A stretch of 64,000 nucleotides of DNA from Mycolicibacterium sp. TY81 (lineage in GTDB: Bacteria; Actinomycetota; Actinomycetes; Mycobacteriales; Mycobacteriaceae): contig NZ_AP023362.1 of the NCBI RefSeq assembly GCF_018326285.1, positions 4,836,001 through 4,900,000 on the forward strand, given 5' to 3'. How positions within the stretch are numbered: position 1 is the first letter of the stretch; each line of letters starts with the position of its first letter. The translations under genes were made by a program, and so were the position numbers. The notes beneath the pieces are model-generated. The model worked only from the letters and a program-made list of their open reading frames with translations. It had not been told where the DNA came from and did not search any database. This document shows, one piece after another, positions 37,421-46,089 of the stretch.

Positions 37421-38008
37421 ATGAGTTTCGTAATGGCGAAAGAACTTGGTAGACCCCGTGATCGGCGCATCGACGACGCCGTACTGGATGCGACCGTGCA
37501 GCTCCTCGGCGAAGTCGGTTATGCCGCCCTGTCGGTAGATGCCATCGCCAAGCAGGCCGGCACCAGCAAGCCGGCGATCTACCGGCGCTGGCCCAGCAAG
37601 GCCCACCTCGTCCACGAGGCCGCATTCCCCGCCGGTGTCGCCACGGAACTGCCCGACACCGGCTCTCTCGAAGGCGATGTCCGGGCCATGGTCCGCGGCA
37701 CCGTGGCGGTGCTCAGCACCCCGGCGGCCCGCGCTGCGCTCCCTGGACTGCTCGGCGAGATGACCGCCGACGCCACCCTGCACAACGCGCTGCTGGATCG
37801 ATTCGCCGACGCGCTGGGTCCCGGATTGCACGCCCGCCTCGATGCCGCCGCGGCCCGCGGGGAACTCCGCGCCGACGTCAACGCCACCGACCTGACCGAG
37901 GTCATCACCGGCATCGCCCTGCTCGCCGCCCTCACGCGGAGCGCCGCCCCCGATGACGACTGGATAGACCGCAACACCACACTGATCCTGAAAGGTATTG
38001 GCGCATGA
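37421..38008 (+). CDS. TetR-family transcriptional regulator
   Basis: 195 residues. N-terminal HTH: RIDDAVLDATVQLLGEVGYAALSVDAIAKQAGTSKPAIYRRWPSK (about 18-62). The C-terminal ligand domain is of the TetR_C_11-like type. It probably controls itself, the divergent sulfotransferase and the coupled DUF1214 gene. ATG at 37421; a second ATG at 37433 is possible. Its stop overlaps the next ATG (ATGA). Confidence 0.88.
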   Translation: MSFVMAKELGRPRDRRIDDAVLDATVQLLGEVGYAALSVDAIAKQAGTSKPAIYRRWPSKAHLVHEAAFPAGVATELPDTGSLEGDVRAMVRGTVAVLSTPAARAALPGLLGEMTADATLHNALLDRFADALGPGLHARLDAAAARGELRADVNATDLTEVITGIALLAALTRSAAPDDDWIDRNTTLILKGIGA

Positions 38009-39105
38009 CCGAATCCGCTGCCGCATGGCGGGAACTCCTCGACACGCTTCGCGAGCTCGACACCTCCTTCCTGGAGGGCCCGCGCGCCGTCACCGACGAC
38101 CGCCAGATCGCCGACGGTTACCGGATGCTCGCGACCGGACTCGGCGTCGCCCTCGACTGCTATCTGTTCCCCGAGCCGGGTCGGCCGCAGTTCGTGGCCG
38201 TCAACACCCCGACGCGGCACGACCGCCGCTGGGGCGGCGACAACACCGACGCCTACTACCACATGTGCCCCGTCGACCCGGAGCGCAAATACCGAATCTT
38301 CGGCAACAAGGGCGACAGCGTCTACCTCTCGCTGACCGCATACAACGAGCCCTCGCCCGGCGCCTGGTCCAACCGCGTCGTCGCGATAATCCGTGACAGT
38401 GATATCGAATTCGACGACGACGGCAACTTCTCCTTCGAGCTCGGACCCCTGCCCGACGCGGCCGTCTTCCTCACGCGCGACTACCAGGCCGACCCGACGA
38501 CGGGACGTCCGGTCAGCTGGAACATCGAGGCACTCGATCCCCCGGAGCCGTTCCGGCACAGCGACGCCGCGACGGCCGCCGCGCTGCGGTCCAGCGCCAC
38601 CTGGATCAGGACGCTGTTCGCCATCATGCCGATGCCGGTGGGCACCCGAGCCGTCGACGAAGCCAGCCTCGGACACGAAACCGCCCATCGGGCCAATGAA
38701 TTCGCCGCGCCCTATCAGGTGCCGGACGCCAACTTCGGCTGGTCGGCGCGCGACGCCTGCTATTCATACGGCAGCTTCGTGCTCGCCGAGGACGAAGCCC
38801 TGGTGATCACCCACCGTCCGCCGGCCTGCCGGTTCTGGAACCTGGTGGTGTGGAACCAGTTCATGGCCACCCCCGGTGCCAGTGACGCGCGGAGCTCACT
38901 CAACGGCTACAGCGCGGTGCCCAATTCGGATGGCACGGTGACGGTCGTGCTGTCCCGCGGTACCACCGCGCATCCGAATTCGCTTACCACGCTGGACTAT
39001 CCGCAGGGCAACCTGGCGTTCCGCTGGTTCCTGACAGACCAGGTGCCGGACCGCCCCGAGGTGCAGCTCGTCAAGATCGCCGACGCCCCCACGTCACCTT
39101 CCTGA
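38005..39105 (+). CDS. DUF1214-domain protein
   Basis: 366 residues. The N-terminal half includes RWGGDNTDAYYHMCPVDPERKYRI and GNKGDSVYLSLTAYN. The C-terminal DUF1214-like region includes CRFWNLVVWNQFMAT and RGTTAHPNSLTTLDYPQGNLAFRWFL. No enzyme motif recognised. Translationally coupled to tetR and therefore likely in its regulon; together with the sulfotransferase it may act on the same lipid or steroid-like compound (inference). The 49-bp palindrome begins 2 bp after its stop. Confidence 0.75.
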   Translation: MTESAAAWRELLDTLRELDTSFLEGPRAVTDDRQIADGYRMLATGLGVALDCYLFPEPGRPQFVAVNTPTRHDRRWGGDNTDAYYHMCPVDPERKYRIFGNKGDSVYLSLTAYNEPSPGAWSNRVVAIIRDSDIEFDDDGNFSFELGPLPDAAVFLTRDYQADPTTGRPVSWNIEALDPPEPFRHSDAATAAALRSSATWIRTLFAIMPMPVGTRAVDEASLGHETAHRANEFAAPYQVPDANFGWSARDACYSYGSFVLAEDEALVITHRPPACRFWNLVVWNQFMATPGASDARSSLNGYSAVPNSDGTVTVVLSRGTTAHPNSLTTLDYPQGNLAFRWFLTDQVPDRPEVQLVKIADAPTSPS

Positions 39106-39107
39106 GG

Positions 39108-39156
39108 GATTTGTGCACGATTTTCCGCGCCGACCGCGGAAAATCGTGCACAAATC
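39108..39156. repeat. 49-bp perfect palindrome, copy 4
   Basis: Same 22-bp arms as the copies at 7999, 8963 and 12654, loop CCGAC. It sits between the convergent DUF1214 and hrpA genes, and its last two bases are part of the hrpA stop codon. Confidence 0.9.
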
Positions 39157-42100
39157 ACGGGACGACGGCGTCGATGGCCCGGTAGATCCGCTGCTCGCTG
39201 ACCGGCCGTGGGGTGCCCAGCTGCTGGGCCCACAGGCTGACACGGAGTTCCTCGATCTGCCGGGCGATGTCGCGGACGTCGTCGCCTTGGCAACGTAGTG
39301 GCGAAAGCGCCTGCCGCAGTTCGTTGTACGCGTCCTCGACGGCGTGGACGCGGTCCATCCGTTCGCGGTCTGCCGCCGGCGCTTGCGGCAGGCGCTCCAA
39401 GCGTCGGCCGATGGCGGTCAGGTAGCGGGTCAGGTCGGCCAGGTGGGTCACGCCCGTCGCCGCGACGAATCCGACCGGCAGCAGCCGGGCCAATTGGGCG
39501 CGGATATCGGCGACGGCGTCGGCCTGGAGCGCAGAAGGCTTGTCGGGCAACGCAACCTGCGCGGCGTGCGCGGCGGTCAACACGCGCTCGACGCGGCCGA
39601 CGACGTCGAGTGTCGTCGGGACCAGCTTGGCTGCGACGGTATCGCGCAGCGCCGTGAAGTCCACCGCGGTCCACACCGGCTTGGGCGCCAACACCCGCAC
39701 CGCGGCGTCGGCGCAGTCTTCGAGCAGCGCAGCCAGGCTGCCGTCAGGATTGCTCGACAGCGACAGGCGCGCGCGGGGATTGAGGCCGCGCTCGGCAGCC
39801 TTGACCGGTGATGGCGCCGCGAGTCGCAGCAGCCGGCGCAGCCCGGGGCCCATGGCCGCGGCCTGCTCGGCCGCCGTCGGGAAGACCCGGATGTCCACTG
39901 CCGCACCGGTATCCACGAACGCCGGGAATCCGCGCACGGTGTGGCCGCCGGCCGAGCTCTCCACAGTGCGGGGCAGCTCGGCGAGGTCGTCCGGCCAGGC
40001 CTTGAGGCCGGTACGTTGCAGATCGCCCGCGACGGCGCCGGCGACCGCCTGGCGCACCGACCCGGCCAACTTGTCGTGCAGCGCGCCCAGGTCCTTGCCG
40101 CGCGCCACCTCGGTGCCGTCTTTCTCGACGGCGAAGGTGACCCGCAGGTGGTCCGGAATCTTGCTCAGGTCGAAGGCGTCGATCGGTACCAGAATGCCGC
40201 TGCGCCTCCGCAATTCACGCTGCAGCTCCTCGAGCAGTGAGCCGTCTCCAGGATTGAGGTCCGGCAGCACCGCCCGCGCGGTGTCGGGCGCGGGCACGAA
40301 GTTGCGGCGCAGGTCCTTGGGCAACGATTTGATCAGCGCGGTGACCAGCTCTTCCCGCAGCGCGGGAACCTGCCACGCGAAACCGTCGCCGCCGAGCCGG
40401 GCCAGCACCTCGACCGGAACGTGAACCGTCACACCGTCGTCGGCCGCGCCGGGCTCGAACCGGTAGCTCAACGGCAGCGACAGGTCACCGGTTTGCCAGG
40501 TGTCGGGCTGGTCGGCGTCGGTGTCGGTGCGCAGCAGGTCGTCGCGCGTCATGGTCAGCAGGTCCGGCGTCACATGCCGCTGCTTCTTCCACCAGGTGTC
40601 GAAATGCCGTGCCGACACCGCGCTTTCGGGGACTCGCTGGTCGTAGAAGGCGTAGACCTCGTCATCGCCGGCCAGCAGATCCCGGCGCCGGGCGCGCTCC
40701 TCCAGCTCTTCCAGTTCGGTTCGCAGGCGCGTGTTGTCGCGGAAGAAGTGGTGCCGCGTCTGCCAGTCACCTTCGACCAGCGCGTGCCGGATGAACAGCT
40801 CGCGCGTGACTACGGGGTCCACCTGCGCGTACCCGACCCGACGGCGCGGCACCAGCGGGAGCCCGTAGAGCGTCACCCGCTCGAACGCCATGACCGCACC
40901 GCGGCGGGCATCCCAGTGCGGCTCGCTGAAGGTGCGCTGCAACAGATCTCCGGCGACCCGCTCGACGGTCTCCGGTTCGATGCGCGCCGCGATACGGCCG
41001 AACAGCCGGCTCGTCTCCACCAGATCCGCGACGACGATCCACCGCGGCGGCTTCTTCGTCAGCACCGAGCCCGGCGCCAGCACGAATCGCGAGTTGCGGG
41101 CGCCCTGGTAGTCGCGCGTCTCACCTTCTCGCAACCCGACGTGCGACAACAGCCCGGCGGTCAGCGCGGTGTGGATGCGCAGCGGGTCGGCGTCGTCGCC
41201 CGACTCCCGGATGCCGAGATCGCCGGCGATGCTGCGCAATTGGCCGACCAGGTCCTGCCATTCCCGAATCCGCAGGTAGTGCAGGAATTCGTCGCGGCAC
41301 ATCCGGCGGAAGGCGCTGCCGGACAACTGGTTCCGCTGCTCGCGCAGGTAGTTCCACAAGTTCAGATAGGAGATGAAGTCCGAATGTTCGTCGGCGAACC
41401 GCGCGTGCTTCTGCCGCGCGGCCTCTTCCCGGTCGGACGGCCGCTCCCGTGGGTCCGGAATCGACAGTGCGGCGGCCAGGATCAGCACCTCACGTACGCA
41501 GCCTTCGGTGTCGGCCTGCAGGATCATCCGGCCGACGCGCGGGTCCAGCGGCAGGCGGGCCAGTCGGCGACCGACGTCGGTGATGGCGCCCTTCGCGTCG
41601 AAAGCGCCCAATTCCTGGAGCAATTGGATGCCGTCGCGAATGCTGCGCGCATCCGGCGGGTCCAGGAACGGGAACGCCTCGATGTCGCCCAGTCCCAGTG
41701 CCGCCATCTGCAGAATGACCGCGCCGAGGTTGGTGCGCAGAATCTCGGGGTCGGTGTACCGGGGTCGGCTCGCGAAGTCCTCTTCCGAGTACAACCGGAT
41801 GCACACACCGGGTGCGGTACGGCCCGACCGGCCGGACCGCTGTGCGGCCGACGCCTGTGAGATGGGTTCGATCGGCAGCCTCTGCACCTTGGTTCGCCGG
41901 CTGTAGCGGGAGATGCGCGCTGTGCCGGGGTCGACGACGTACCGGATGCCCGGCACGGTCAGCGAGGTCTCGGCGACGTTGGTGGCCAACACGATCCGGC
42001 GCGGTCCGCCCGGCTTGGCGGTGAAGACCTTCTGCTGGTCCGCGGTCGGCAACCGGGCGTACAGCGGCAGGATCTCGGTCGGGAAGGTGTCACCCGACAA

Positions 42101-43051
42101 TGCGTCCCGCAAAGCCTCTGCGGTGTCCCGGATGTCGCGCTCACCGGACAGGAAGACCAGCACGTCGCCCGCCGGTTCGGATTCCAGTTCGCGCACCGCG
42201 TCGACGATGGCCTCGGTCTGGTCGCGCGGCTCGGTGCGGACGATCTCGTGGTCTGGGTCGTCCGGGTCATCGCTGTCGTCCACCGCGACGGGGACTTCCA
42301 GTGGCCGGTAACGGATTTCGACGGGGTACGTGCGGCCGGAGACCTCGACGATCGGCGCGTCATAGAAGTGTTTGGCGAATCGCTCGGGCTCGATGGTCGC
42401 CGACGTCACGATGACCTTCAGGTCCGGTCGGCGCGGCAGCAACTCGCGCAGATACCCGAGCAGGAAGTCGATGTTGAGGCTGCGTTCGTGGGCCTCGTCG
42501 AGGATCAGTGTGTCGTACCGCAGCAGTCGCCGGTCCCTCTGAATCTCGGCGAGCAGAATGCCGTCGGTCATCAGTTTGACGAGGGTCGAGTCGCTGGCCT
42601 GATCGGTGAACCGCACCGTGTAGCCGATGGCCCCGCCCAGTGCCGTGCCGGTTTCGTCGGCGATGCGCTGCGCCACCGTGCGCGCGGCCAGCCGCCGTGG
42701 CTGGGTGTGCCCGATGGTGCCGCGGATGCCCCTGCCGAGCTCGAGACAGATCTTGGGCAGCTGCGTCGTCTTGCCCGAGCCGGTCTCGCCGGCGACGATC
42801 ACCACCTGGTTGTCGGTGATGGCCTTGGCGATCTCACCTCGACGATCGGTGACCGGCAGATCGGGATACGTGATGGTCGGTACCGCGGCCAGCCGACTCG
42901 CGATCACGCCCTCCGCGGCCGCGATCTGTTCGGCGATCTTGTCCGGGTTGTCGCCCCGCAGATTCTTCAGCCGACGCTCCAGGCGCGCGGCGTCACGGAT
43001 GGTCAGACCATCCAGACGATCACGCAGTTCGCGCTGCTGTTGGCCGGACAC
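39155..43051 (-). CDS. hrpA: ATP-dependent RNA helicase HrpA
   Basis: 1298-residue DEAH-box helicase, full length for HrpA. Walker A GETGSGKTTQLP near 87-98, DEAHERS near 183, SATIEPERF (motif III), QRSGRSGRTAPG (motif VI), then the HA2/OB region and the long HrpA C-terminal domain (DUF3418). In other bacteria it rescues stalled or collided ribosomes and processes mRNA. The GTG at 43051 has a TATCCT hexamer exactly 7 nt upstream (leaderless). Its stop codon overlaps the 49-bp palindrome. Confidence 0.95.
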   Translation of the reverse strand: MSGQQQRELRDRLDGLTIRDAARLERRLKNLRGDNPDKIAEQIAAAEGVIASRLAAVPTITYPDLPVTDRRGEIAKAITDNQVVIVAGETGSGKTTQLPKICLELGRGIRGTIGHTQPRRLAARTVAQRIADETGTALGGAIGYTVRFTDQASDSTLVKLMTDGILLAEIQRDRRLLRYDTLILDEAHERSLNIDFLLGYLRELLPRRPDLKVIVTSATIEPERFAKHFYDAPIVEVSGRTYPVEIRYRPLEVPVAVDDSDDPDDPDHEIVRTEPRDQTEAIVDAVRELESEPAGDVLVFLSGERDIRDTAEALRDALSGDTFPTEILPLYARLPTADQQKVFTAKPGGPRRIVLATNVAETSLTVPGIRYVVDPGTARISRYSRRTKVQRLPIEPISQASAAQRSGRSGRTAPGVCIRLYSEEDFASRPRYTDPEILRTNLGAVILQMAALGLGDIEAFPFLDPPDARSIRDGIQLLQELGAFDAKGAITDVGRRLARLPLDPRVGRMILQADTEGCVREVLILAAALSIPDPRERPSDREEAARQKHARFADEHSDFISYLNLWNYLREQRNQLSGSAFRRMCRDEFLHYLRIREWQDLVGQLRSIAGDLGIRESGDDADPLRIHTALTAGLLSHVGLREGETRDYQGARNSRFVLAPGSVLTKKPPRWIVVADLVETSRLFGRIAARIEPETVERVAGDLLQRTFSEPHWDARRGAVMAFERVTLYGLPLVPRRRVGYAQVDPVVTRELFIRHALVEGDWQTRHHFFRDNTRLRTELEELEERARRRDLLAGDDEVYAFYDQRVPESAVSARHFDTWWKKQRHVTPDLLTMTRDDLLRTDTDADQPDTWQTGDLSLPLSYRFEPGAADDGVTVHVPVEVLARLGGDGFAWQVPALREELVTALIKSLPKDLRRNFVPAPDTARAVLPDLNPGDGSLLEELQRELRRRSGILVPIDAFDLSKIPDHLRVTFAVEKDGTEVARGKDLGALHDKLAGSVRQAVAGAVAGDLQRTGLKAWPDDLAELPRTVESSAGGHTVRGFPAFVDTGAAVDIRVFPTAAEQAAAMGPGLRRLLRLAAPSPVKAAERGLNPRARLSLSSNPDGSLAALLEDCADAAVRVLAPKPVWTAVDFTALRDTVAAKLVPTTLDVVGRVERVLTAAHAAQVALPDKPSALQADAVADIRAQLARLLPVGFVAATGVTHLADLTRYLTAIGRRLERLPQAPAADRERMDRVHAVEDAYNELRQALSPLRCQGDDVRDIARQIEELRVSLWAQQLGTPRPVSEQRIYRAIDAVVP

Positions 43052-43058
43052 CAGTCCC

Positions 43059-43064
43059 AGGATA
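43059..43064 (-). promoter_or_regulatory. -10 hexamer for hrpA
   Basis: TATCCT on the minus strand, 7 nt before the GTG start. Confidence 0.5.
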
Positions 43065-43112
43065 GGGGGTCCGCGGTCGGTCCTATGTGGCCGCCAGGAA
43101 GCTACCGCGACA

Positions 43113-43631
43113 TCACGGGGTGAGCGGACCGCTGCCGGCCGAGCCCATCACCGCGCCGGCCAGCCGATGCTCCAGACCCTGGACGACGCGCAGCACGGTG
43201 GCCCGTTCCGCTTCGCTCAGACCGCCGACGGTCAACTCTTCGATGTCGCGCCACACCCCCTCGATCTGATCCCGCAATCCCCGGCTCGCGGGCGTCGCCT
43301 CGACCAGGTGCGCGCGCTTGTCCTCGGGGCTCGGGAAACGGCGCACGAATCCGGCATGCTCCAGCCGTTGGATCATGCGGGTCATCGTCGGCGCATCGGA
43401 GCTGGTGAGCCGAACCAGGTCGGTCTGGCGGAGCGGGCCGCGGTCCCAGAGGTACATCATCACCACTTCCTGACCCGGATAGAGCCCCAGCGGGCGCAGC
43501 AGCGTCGCGACGATCGTTCTCGTCACCCGGGTCAGTTGAAAGACCGCATGAGTGACGGGACCGCTGCGGGCCGCCGTGGGCGATGCCATCGCCTCGCACG
43601 TCTCCCGGCCGTCGTCGCTGTCCGTGGCCAT
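43113..43631 (-). CDS. MarR-family transcriptional regulator
   Basis: 172 residues; winged helix with LRQTDLVRLTSSDAPTMTRMIQRLEHAGFVRR and the wing SPEDKRAHLVEATP. MarR proteins are dimeric repressors that often sense phenolic or oxidant signals. ATG at 43631 is preceded by GGGGGT 7 nt upstream; the longer frame to 43736 covers the operator region and is unlikely. A palindrome 23-36 bp upstream is a good candidate for autoregulation. Target may include the small secreted protein gene transcribed away from it. Confidence 0.87.
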   Translation of the reverse strand: MATDSDDGRETCEAMASPTAARSGPVTHAVFQLTRVTRTIVATLLRPLGLYPGQEVVMMYLWDRGPLRQTDLVRLTSSDAPTMTRMIQRLEHAGFVRRFPSPEDKRAHLVEATPASRGLRDQIEGVWRDIEELTVGGLSEAERATVLRVVQGLEHRLAGAVMGSAGSGPLTP

Positions 43632-43653
43632 CAGCGCACCCCCAGAAATCCAT

Positions 43654-43667
43654 TGGTTGTCTAACCA
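43654..43667. promoter_or_regulatory. MarR operator-like palindrome
   Basis: TGGTT-GTCT-AACCA, 23 bp upstream of the MarR ATG and about 90 bp upstream of the divergent secreted-protein gene. Confidence 0.45.
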
Positions 43668-43756
43668 TCTTACTGCAGCCGCATGACAGGAAAAGCCCAG
43701 TTGGAATAAGGCTCCAGAAATTGCTTGTTCAAGCAAGTATCTAGAAAGGCGGCGCC

Positions 43757-44212
43757 ATGATCACCACCCGCACCGGTACCGAGCTTCGTCGTTCCATCAC
43801 ACGCCTCGTGGCAGGAACCGCCATCGGGCTGTCGGCGCTGTCCATCGCACTGGCCGCGCCGGCGGCGGCGAAAGGTCCCCACCCGGGCCCGGTGATCGAC
43901 CGCCCCGAGCCGACCAGTTCCGTCAGCGCACAGACCAATGCCGGCCGCACGTCGACCGCACCGATGACACCCGCCGGGCGCGCGGCACCCGGCGCCATCC
44001 CCCGGTCTCAGCCGGCGGTGTCCATCAACGCACAGCAGTACACCGGAGGCGCCGCTGATCCGGCCGCGAATCAGATCCGTAAGGCGGCCGGCTCGGCCGA
44101 CGACCCGGCCGACACCGCCCGCCGCTCCGAGGTCCGCATGCCGAGCATGCCCGGCGGATTGACCGCCGCCGATGCCGGACGGTTGTTCGGAGGAATGGCC
44201 GCAGTCTCGTAA
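43757..44212 (+). CDS. small secreted, probably disordered protein
   Basis: 151 residues with a signal peptide (SITRLVAGTAIGLSALSIALAAPAAA) and then a Pro/Ala/Ser/Thr-rich region without predicted folds, ending MPGGLTAADAGRLFGGMAAVS. No family recognised. AGAAAGG lies 8 nt before the ATG. It is divergent from the MarR gene, so MarR control is possible. Confidence 0.7.
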   Translation: MITTRTGTELRRSITRLVAGTAIGLSALSIALAAPAAAKGPHPGPVIDRPEPTSSVSAQTNAGRTSTAPMTPAGRAAPGAIPRSQPAVSINAQQYTGGAADPAANQIRKAAGSADDPADTARRSEVRMPSMPGGLTAADAGRLFGGMAAVS

Positions 44213-44247
44213 CAGACTGCGCCGCAACGCCGTATCGGCGCGAGAGG

Positions 44248-45141
44248 CTAGCCCTTGTCGGGCGCCCAGTAGTCCAGCATCTCGGCGAAGGTCTCGAACG
44301 CCGGCTTGGAGACGCCGTACGCGGCTTCCAAGTGGATGCTGATCGGGAAGCCGAGCTCGCCGACACCGTCGATGACGCGCTTGTACAGGTCGAGCATCAA
44401 TGCCCGCTTGGCCGCGGGCTCCTCGCCGGCCAGCCGCGAGACGAACTCCTGCTCGGCGGCGACCAGAGGGTTGCCCGGGTCCTGGATCAGCCAGTTGATC
44501 AGGCCGACCTTCGACTCCATCTTCGGGACGAATCCGAACGACAGCAGAATCTCGGGCCGGTGCTCGGTAGTCGCAGCGAACTCCTTCAGGAAGCCAACGA
44601 TCGTGTCCGAGTACAGCAACTGGGTCATGCCGTAGGTGGCGCCCTGGTTGATCTTGAAGTTGAAGCGCCCCTGCTCGCCATCACGCGTCGGAATCAGGAT
44701 GACGCCGCGGTTCGGCACCTGATCGCGGTAGATCGTCAACGCGTCGGTCGGTGCCACGCCGGCGCCCTCGCCGTCGCTCATGGTGCGCGGGACGCCGACG
44801 AACGCGATGCCGTCGAAGTCCGCCTCCTGCAGCACCGCCAGTCGCTTCGAGAGCGCGTCCTCGTCCAGGAACGACGTCACCTGCGTGCACAGCCCACGGA
44901 TCCCCGGGAGCTCGGGCTTCATCAGCTGCCAGAAGTCGAGGACGTCCATCTTCGGCTTCATCTCGATGGGCCGGTCGCCGTCTTCCTCGATCATTCCGGG
45001 GATCATCACGTGCCGGATACGGCCCTCGAGACCGACGGCCGCGGCGTTGAGCAGCACCTTGTGCGCCTCGTCGACCGCAAACTGGGGACCGCGCTCGATA
45101 TTGGGCGGGACCAGTTCGAAGGCGATGGTGTTCAGGGTCAC
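44248..45141 (-). CDS. flavin-independent methylenetetrahydrofolate reductase-like protein (Rv2172c type)
   Basis: 297 residues (TLNTIAFELVPPNIERG; GRIRHVMIPGMIEEDGDRP; ATYGMTQLLYSD; LLSFGFVPKMESKVGLINWLIQDPGNP). It closely resembles M. tuberculosis Rv2172c and its M. smegmatis counterpart, reported as MTHFRs that lack bound flavin, unlike canonical MetF. The reaction reduces 5,10-methylene-THF to 5-methyl-THF for methionine synthesis. The GTG at 45141 has GGAGCAGAG a few bases upstream. Confidence 0.8.
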   Translation of the reverse strand: MTLNTIAFELVPPNIERGPQFAVDEAHKVLLNAAAVGLEGRIRHVMIPGMIEEDGDRPIEMKPKMDVLDFWQLMKPELPGIRGLCTQVTSFLDEDALSKRLAVLQEADFDGIAFVGVPRTMSDGEGAGVAPTDALTIYRDQVPNRGVILIPTRDGEQGRFNFKINQGATYGMTQLLYSDTIVGFLKEFAATTEHRPEILLSFGFVPKMESKVGLINWLIQDPGNPLVAAEQEFVSRLAGEEPAAKRALMLDLYKRVIDGVGELGFPISIHLEAAYGVSKPAFETFAEMLDYWAPDKG

Positions 45142-45210
45142 GACTCTGCTCCGGATCTCAGGACTACATACGGGGCGCAGGCGTCTCTGACCGCTACGAC
45201 CCGCAGGCCG

Positions 45211-45226
45211 TGTTTCCCGTGAAACC
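45211..45226. other. parS-like (ParB) sequence in an intergenic region
   Basis: TGTTTCCCGTGAAACC: the 14-bp core GTTTCCCGTGAAAC differs from parS (GTTTCACGTGAAAC) at one base. It lies between the divergent MTHFR-like and hydrolase genes. Confidence 0.4.
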
Positions 45227-45296
45227 TCCACCCTACCGATGGCCTCCAGCAAAGAATCGGCCACGTCCGGCTTGCCAGCCGTGATAAACCCGTCCC

Positions 45297-46073
45297 GTGG
45301 CTGAACGCGTCAAGTTCCAGAGTTCCACCGGCCCCATGCTCGCCGGGATCATCGACCTCCCCGAAGGCACCCCGCGCGGCTGGGGCGTCTTCTCGCACGG
45401 CTTCACGCTCGGCAAGGACTCCCCTGCCGCGGCGCGCATCTGCAAGCAACTCGCGTCCGACGGCATCGGAATGCTCCGCTTCGACGCCATCGGGCTGGGC
45501 GACTCGGAAGGCCACTGGGGCGACGGGTCTTTCACCCACAAGACCAACGACGTCATCGAGGCGTGCAAGTTCATGTCCGACCGCGGCACGCCGTCGGCTC
45601 TGTTGGTGGGCCACTCGTTCGGCGGGGCGTCGGTACTCGCCGCGGCGCGGCAGGCGCCCGGGGTGCGCGCGGTGGCGACGGTCGCTGCGCCCATCGACCC
45701 GTCGCACGTCGAGAAGCAGTACGACGACATCCTCGACTGCGTGCTCGCCAACGGCAGTGCGCAGTGGATGGTCGGCGGCCGCGAACTGACCCTCAAGCGC
45801 GACTTCGTGGAGGACGTCCGCGCGGCCAAGCTGCACGCCAAGATCAAGGACCTGCACCTGCCGCTGTTGATCCTGCACTCCCCCACCGACAACACCGTGG
45901 GCATCGAGAACGCGAGTGAGATTTTCCGGACGGCCCGCCACCCGCGCAGCTTCGTCTCGCTGGAGGGCACCGAACACCTGCTCACCGGGCCGGGACAGGC
46001 CAAGCGTGCGGGACGGATCATCGGCGCCTGGGCCGACGCCTATCTGGGTCCGGACAAGGCGCGTCCGCGGTAA
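45297..46073 (+). CDS. alpha/beta hydrolase
   Basis: 258 residues: VFSHGFTLGKDSPAAARICKQLA, DGIGMLRFDAIGLGDSEG, nucleophile elbow VGHSFGGAS, Asp in LILHSPTDNTVG and His in GTEHLLTG. It resembles the hydrolase half of the hydrolase-OsmC fusion proteins, here as a stand-alone protein. Substrate unknown; cytoplasmic. GTG start without a clear ribosome-binding site. Convergent with the decarboxylase gene 16 bp downstream. Confidence 0.83.
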   Translation: MAERVKFQSSTGPMLAGIIDLPEGTPRGWGVFSHGFTLGKDSPAAARICKQLASDGIGMLRFDAIGLGDSEGHWGDGSFTHKTNDVIEACKFMSDRGTPSALLVGHSFGGASVLAAARQAPGVRAVATVAAPIDPSHVEKQYDDILDCVLANGSAQWMVGGRELTLKRDFVEDVRAAKLHAKIKDLHLPLLILHSPTDNTVGIENASEIFRTARHPRSFVSLEGTEHLLTGPGQAKRAGRIIGAWADAYLGPDKARPR

Positions 46074-46089
46074 CGCGACAACCCGCGCT

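Noticed and set aside
37406-38026. N-terminal extension of the sulfotransferase to 38026
   Set aside because: It is antisense to a clear TetR gene, and the sulfotransferase N-terminus begins at 37405 with a -10 hexamer just before it.
40421-41860. Long open frame antisense to hrpA (479 codons)
   Set aside because: It mirrors the third-position GC bias of hrpA, has no recognisable domain, and hrpA is unambiguous on the other strand.
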